From Cristatella mucedo (Eukaryota; Bryozoa; Phylactolaemata; Cristatellidae), in NCBI GenBank assembly GCA_009760855.2, contig WPIO01000042.1, positions 1,579,001 to 1,643,000 on the forward strand: a DNA stretch of 64,000 nucleotides, in the 5' to 3' direction. Shown one piece after another: positions 59,396 through 64,000 of the stretch; the first letter of the stretch is position 1, and each line of letters begins with the position of its first letter. The notes under the pieces were generated by a model that ran no database searches, was not told the origin of the DNA, and worked only from the letters and a program-made list of their open reading frames with translations. The position numbers and the translations under genes are program-made.

Positions 59396-60230
59396 AGATG
59401 ATATTAACAATAACAATAATAAAACGCTCGATAAAGCACCCTCGGATAACTCAATCTCTTTCTATTCGCTTTACATTTGCTGCAAAGGAAACACGATCGA
59501 GTGGTGAATGGTATCAAGCTTTATAAACAACATGAATATCATGGTTAGGGATGACGTGCACACTGTCAGCATGCAAGGGCGGTTAGTGGCAGCATGCACA
59601 GTGTCAGCACGTATAACCACAAGGACGAATCACAAGGACCCACTAAATGGCATTATAAATAAGTGCTTTTTTAATTTCTTTTAAAATCTGGTCAAGTCTG
59701 GGGGCATCATGAGATGCAAGTCGGGAGTGAGTTCCTGGCTTTGGAAGCATATGATCTAAATTCACGGTCTCCAAAGGATTTAAGGTTTGTACGAGGTATT
59801 GGTAAACTGTTTGATTCCGAAAAGCTGGTAGTGCGGTGCTTGTCCAGGTTGGGGAGTAGATCTGATACGTAGCCTGGAGCCAAAGAATGAGGGATCCTGA
59901 AAGTGAGCGACAAAACCTTGAAGCTGATCCATTGCGTTACTGGTGGCCCGTGCAGATCGGCGAGAAGTGGTGTGATGTAGCAACTGCGACGCTCACGACA
60001 GAAAGTCAAGCTGCAGAGTTTTGCACAAGCTGTAAGCGCCTGTTTGTACGTGCCGGTGGGCCAGCAAGCCGTGAGTTACAAAAGTCAAGACGGGATGTCA
60101 CAAATGCATGGACCAACTTAGACGTGGTATCCCTGTTCAACCAAGCCCGATTTTTGAAAATCTTATGTAACTGAAATTGGGCAGACTTGATTGTGGAGCT
60201 GGTGTGGTCGTCTAATTAAAGATCACTTTG
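59395..60230 (-). mobile_element. 5'-truncated LINE, RT C-terminal half to 3' end
   Basis: Reading the minus strand from about 60230: SKLVHAFVTSRLDFCNSRLA, RLQLVQNSAA, WISFKVLSLTFRIPHSLAPG and YVSDLLPNL, then NLKSFGDREFRSYASKARNS. The 3'UTR (gattcgtccttgtggttata) and tail (aaagagattgagttatccga, gcgttttattattgttattg) follow. These are the standard C-terminal RT and tail blocks of L2/CR1-group LINEs. Several frame breaks. The most complete RT end in the window. Confidence 0.75.
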
Positions 60231-61032
60231 GAAGATGATACCTAGATTTCGTGCAGATTTAAAATGAGACAGACCTCGTTTTAGGCTCAATAGCCTTCTT
60301 TTGATCAATAAGGCTATATTTCGATCTCCATTCAATTTTTGTTTTCTACTTGTTGGCGAAGAAAGACATTAGTGAGGTCTGGCCAGGCTGTAGTGCGGAG
60401 GGCGAGTCTTCGGGCGCCCGGGCTTATTCTTCGGCGTTTCGACACCAACCACCAGTTCTTTCTTTGCGAACTCCATGTACGGCGAAATGAGCAGATGCGG
60501 AAACTTAGTTGGCGTCCTCCGTATTTAGCATAGCAGGTATAACTGAACGTGAGTTTTTTACTGGGTTTATCTGCGACTTTGACTACTCGCTAGAAAGTAA
60601 TTCATTCAGTCACTTTGAGCATGGGGCTATTGGAGGAAACCCTGGTCCCCGTCGGGCAATAGGTTCATTTTTTGTGAGGAACACATTTTAGCGGTTAAGG
60701 AAACTGGTCCACGCGGGCGACCCCGCGGCGACGTAGAGAGATTCAGGTTCTACAACTGCCCAGCATGCCGAGCTTAGTGGACGTGAATCGGCAGAGATCT
60801 TACGGCAGGGCATTGGCTGACTTTCGTGCGGCCACTTTGGCCAGTAGCCGTGCTAACCGCAAGACACCCGACGCTGCCCCCCCCCCCCACTTTGGCAACT
60901 CGTATTCGCTCTTTTATCAACTCTTCATGCTCTGCATGCGCATTCGTAAAAGCCGCGAGAGGAGTCAAGAGTCTCTTTCTGTGCAGTACGTCTCCGGCTC
61001 GTGCTTCCGGGAGACGAAGGAGTTAAGAGTCT
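60230..61032. other. Intergenic sequence before the SINE
   Basis: Mixed composition with a poly-C run at 60879-60889. No gene, RNA or mobile element recognised. Confidence 0.35.
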
Positions 61033-61160
61033 GGTTTGGCCCAGTGGTTAAGGTGCTCGCCCCGACCAAGGTTCGGCCGAGGTCGTGGGCTCGAGCCCTG
61101 TGGCATATGTGAAGCGCCTGAACCGAGATTAAGTTCTATTGGAGCGCTACACAAATGAAT
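61033..61160 (+). mobile_element. tRNA-derived SINE with a LINE-like tail
   Basis: Head: ggtttggcccagtggttaag (A box) and ggtcgtgggctcgagccctg (B box). It is joined to gtgaagcgcctgaaccgaga and aagttctattggagcgctac, which is the same tail motif that ends the L2/CR1-type LINEs in this window, followed by (TA)n. It is a different SINE family from the one at 1137. Deleted remnants of this head-tail join occur at 11495-11540 and 46250-46290. Confidence 0.7.
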
Positions 61161-61192
<32 letters not shown>

Positions 61193-63600
61193 TATTTATT
61201 TATTTATTTATTTCTGTGCAGTACGTTTCCGGCTCGTGCTTCCGCGAGACCCACGCAGCAACGCTATTGCTACTGTGACGTTGTGCCGCCGCCGCGGTCT
61301 GCCTCAACTCGCCTAGCGCACCGGCTGTGGCGTACAGGAAATTCTCGTATGTCTATTTCACGAGCTCGGTATTGCTTATAACGCTGTCCGTCCGCGGAGT
61401 TTCGAGCGCACCGCGTCTCCGGCGTTCGGCGCGTTCCGACCGTCTGGTCTGTACGCGCTGTGCTCGCGCTGTGCCGATGCCCGATACAGTAAAAGGAGAT
61501 GACCGAGGATGATGCGAGGAGGTGATCGCAGTTCCTACCAAGAAAATGCACTCAGAGGCAAGATTACGACCGAAGCCTAGATCGCAGGCGATCCAGGTGC
61601 ACTTGGCCTCTGCTCGCCACGGAATTTTGTGCTAGCCTGGCGGCCAGCAAGCAAACCTCGGGCTCAGGCTCTCGTGCGTGACCTACGCTCGTTCGAATGA
61701 TGTCCCCGTCAGATGTTTCGCATACGAATCCATCGAATTGAGTCTTTTAAACTTCATCTCCACGCAACTTGGCCAAGTATATGTCCCCCAGGGCGACGAG
61801 ACAGCGAAGCCGCGAAGCTGCGCGTACAACTCAAGCGTAAGCGTGTTAAGAGTGAAGTGCCGCACTACAGTGCGATCCGTTTGGGCATTCGCATTCCTCC
61901 TCACTCGAGTACGCTCCACTAATACAGTGCAGAGGGCGCTGCTGTCTCCCAATCTTCGGCCCTGTCGTACAAAACGCAACGACAACTGCTCTCCTACTGC
62001 CGACTATGGCTCATTCTTTTTCAGCGGTCCTGAGCTGCTACTTCTATGCTACTGTAACGCCGAAGGCTCGGCGGAGTAAGCTTGACCTGCCGCTTACCTA
62101 GCGGCGTAACCTAGCGCCTACTGCCGTTCGGTGCGCGCCTACGCGCAATAAGCTGGCCGCCACGAAACGAGCGTTTCTGGCGCCGACCTGCTTACCGTTG
62201 CTAAAGGGGTCGTGAGTCCGCGGCGTGAATTGGAAAGCGAGACACCCCAATTGGGGATTTTACTGAGCTTTATTCGCCAACGCACAAAGTCGCTGCGCGT
62301 CTAGCTCAGTTTTATCTCCACACTCCTCGCACGCTCTCAACAGCACCAACGCTCTTGCGGAGGGAATACTTCTCCACACTGAGCCCGAACCAGAGCCTAA
62401 ACCCCTAACCGGAGAACTAGAACTCGGTTTCCACCAGTGCGGTAGGAATACTCCACACACGCCAACTACGTCTAGCTTGCACCGGCAAATCCCTATGCCG
62501 AGACCATGTGCTAGCGCGCACACACAAAACACGAAAGAAACACAAAATGCCAGCTCGGGCGCGATACAACCGTATTCGGTGGAGTTCCACCGAATCCTCC
62601 TAGCGCTGTCTCATCCTGTTCCGTCAATCGCCGGCGAACAGCCCGCCCTCCTACCTCGCTTTCAGAGAAACGAGTGCGACGGCGTCGAAGCCGGACCAAA
62701 GACAAAAGACCGTAAGACCAAGAGCGAGCGTCGCTCGACTCTTAAATACCTAGCTGAAACAATGGGGCAAGCGCCTAGTGGTATTGGGCCCGACACGCCG
62801 GCTCATTACGGCAAGGAATATAGGCCACTGGAAAGGCACCTCTGTCCAGCTTGAATGGGAGTGGGTTCCAGACGATTCTTTCTTGGAACGAGTGAAGGTG
62901 GAAGTTGACAGGCCAGCCAACATCAATCAGCCGCTTCCGCACGTACAGGAACAATTCTAAAGGCCGAATCGCCACCGCTCGTCTCAGAGCTTCCTGGCTT
63001 GCTCTTAAGCGCTTCCTCTCTACGCGCACTGACGGCCCTCTCTGGCCCACTGCTCCAGGACAAAGGAGCTCTAGCCCGCCACCGAACAGCTCTTGTTCGC
63101 GCTAAAATTCAGCCAAGGCCAACAGGGCGCTACACTACTCACTACCTCAACTGTTCTCCCGACTCTGCTATGCTTCTCACTTTATCTTTATTGCGTGAGA
63201 CGAAGTCTGTTGGCTACCGAATGCGTACCGAAAGCCGCTTAGGCTGTGAGTGCGCTATACAAAACTCTCCTTCGTAACACCCCCATGGTCTCTATGACTT
63301 TGTGGAGTTACAGGCGGAGATACAACAACAACAACAAAATCGTTCTCGCTTCAAGTGCGCCGCGGAAAACTCTCCGCAGAAAACACTGCCTTAGCCCTCG
63401 CGGCTTTGTGGACTTGCAGATGGAGATGCATAAAATAGTACTCCCGAGGCTCCTAATTCGTGTCCACTTACTCGCTGTAAGTTGGAGGAGGGTTTTCGCC
63501 AACGCTTTCGAAGCTCGCCGCCGCATCTTCACGGGAGGGGGCGGGGACGGAAGCGAAACGCACGAGAGCGCCTCAGTCACCGGAAGCGGCGTCTGGAGGA
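61160..63600. other. CpG-rich region with a possible minus-strand LTR or short transcription unit
   Basis: (TA)n and TTTA microsatellite at 61158-61214, then GC-rich sequence. On the minus strand a TATA-like tatttaagagtcgag lies near 62750, and an AATAAA (complement at 62269-62274) about 480 bp downstream precedes gctcagtaaaatccccaatt. This could be an LTR or a small gene end, but no coding domain is visible. Confidence 0.3.
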
Positions 63601-63615
63601 AGTGCCACCTTGACG

Positions 63616-63861
63616 ATGGCGGCTTCCACCGACGAGGAGATGCGTCTGCGGTGTGACGCGCGCAAGCTTCGAAAGAAGCTGCGGCAGATCGAAGGACTCG
63701 AGGTTCTCGGCCGACCTCTGACCCACGACGAGAAAGAGAAGGCCAGTCGACGCGCCTGCGCGTGGCAGGATGATTGGAGGGGGAGGGGCGATCGCCGGCT
63801 TTATATTGACTCCTTTCGCGCAGCTCCCCTAGCCGTACTCACCGGCGGCGGCACAATATGA
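63616..63861 (+). CDS. Possible first coding exon of a basic helical protein (partial)
   Basis: ATG in the context gacgatggcggcttcc, typical of housekeeping gene starts. The first about 45 residues, MAASTDEEMRLRCDARK then LRKKLRQIEGLEVLGRPLTH, form a charged amphipathic helix. It resembles the KxLRxIExLE motif at the C-termini of PYM and eIF2A-type proteins, but here it is N-terminal. After about residue 45 the frame becomes arginine-rich and less protein-like, so an exon boundary probably lies near 63750-63780, although no strong GT donor is seen. The rest of the gene would be beyond the window. Family not established. Confidence 0.4.
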   Translation: MAASTDEEMRLRCDARKLRKKLRQIEGLEVLGRPLTHDEKEKASRRACAWQDDWRGRGDRRLYIDSFRAAPLAVLTGGGTI

Positions 63862-64000
63862 ACCATCCCCTCCGAACTTGTAAGACTCGCTTTTCAGAGT
63901 CCCAGCCGCGCCGTCCTTGGCCATCGAGGGGAAACCGAGGCTGTTCCAGTCGAGCACGCCTTTCATGGGAATCGCGCGACTCTAGTTCTTGACGGCGAAC

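Overview
This looks like nuclear DNA of an invertebrate animal. It has almost no long ORFs, many microsatellites, 3' ends of L2/CR1-type LINEs ending in (TTA)n, tRNA-derived SINEs, eukaryotic AATAAA signals and no bacterial operon structure. I cannot name the species. A chelicerate or another repeat-rich invertebrate would fit, but that is a guess.

The main content is a tandem array of a small, intronless, secreted protein gene. Intact copies lie at 16084-16428, 36890-37213 and 51274-51597, all on the + strand. Each encodes a signal peptide, a short acidic propeptide ending in RR, and a 67-74 residue mature domain with two cysteines. The mature domain reads like the HicA/YcfA mRNA-interferase fold known from bacterial toxin-antitoxin modules. 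No HicB-like antitoxin is visible. Two dead copies (about 430-1060 and 21129-21680) and a 3'UTR-only fragment (22757-23010) show birth-and-death evolution. Between copies 2 and 3, replacement changes (21 codons) outnumber silent ones (6 codons), and all length changes are in frame.

The first 52 kb consists of segmental duplications around these genes. I name blocks P (dead gene and flank), Q, R (CpG-rich, with LINE RT relics), S, T (live gene with promoter and 3'UTR) and U (downstream flank). The order is P-Q-R-S-T-U (1-20630), P'-Q'-R'(truncated)-S'-T'-U' (20635-39640), then R''(39640-41930)-CT tract-R'''(42405-46060)-S''-T''(46070-51880). P is itself an older paralogue of T+U. Mobile-element insertions present in one unit and absent at the matching site of another date events within the array.

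From 51.9 to 64 kb the sequence is outside the array. It holds a decayed ZMYM1/hAT-like pseudogene (about 52780-54440, minus), a direct duplication (54436-55015 and 57428-58315), a palindromic LINE insertion (56683-57331), an LINE RT/3' fragment (59395-60230, minus), a tRNA-SINE (61033-61160) and a CpG-rich end. That end carries a possible first coding exon at 63616. I see no rRNA genes, functional tRNA genes or CRISPR arrays.
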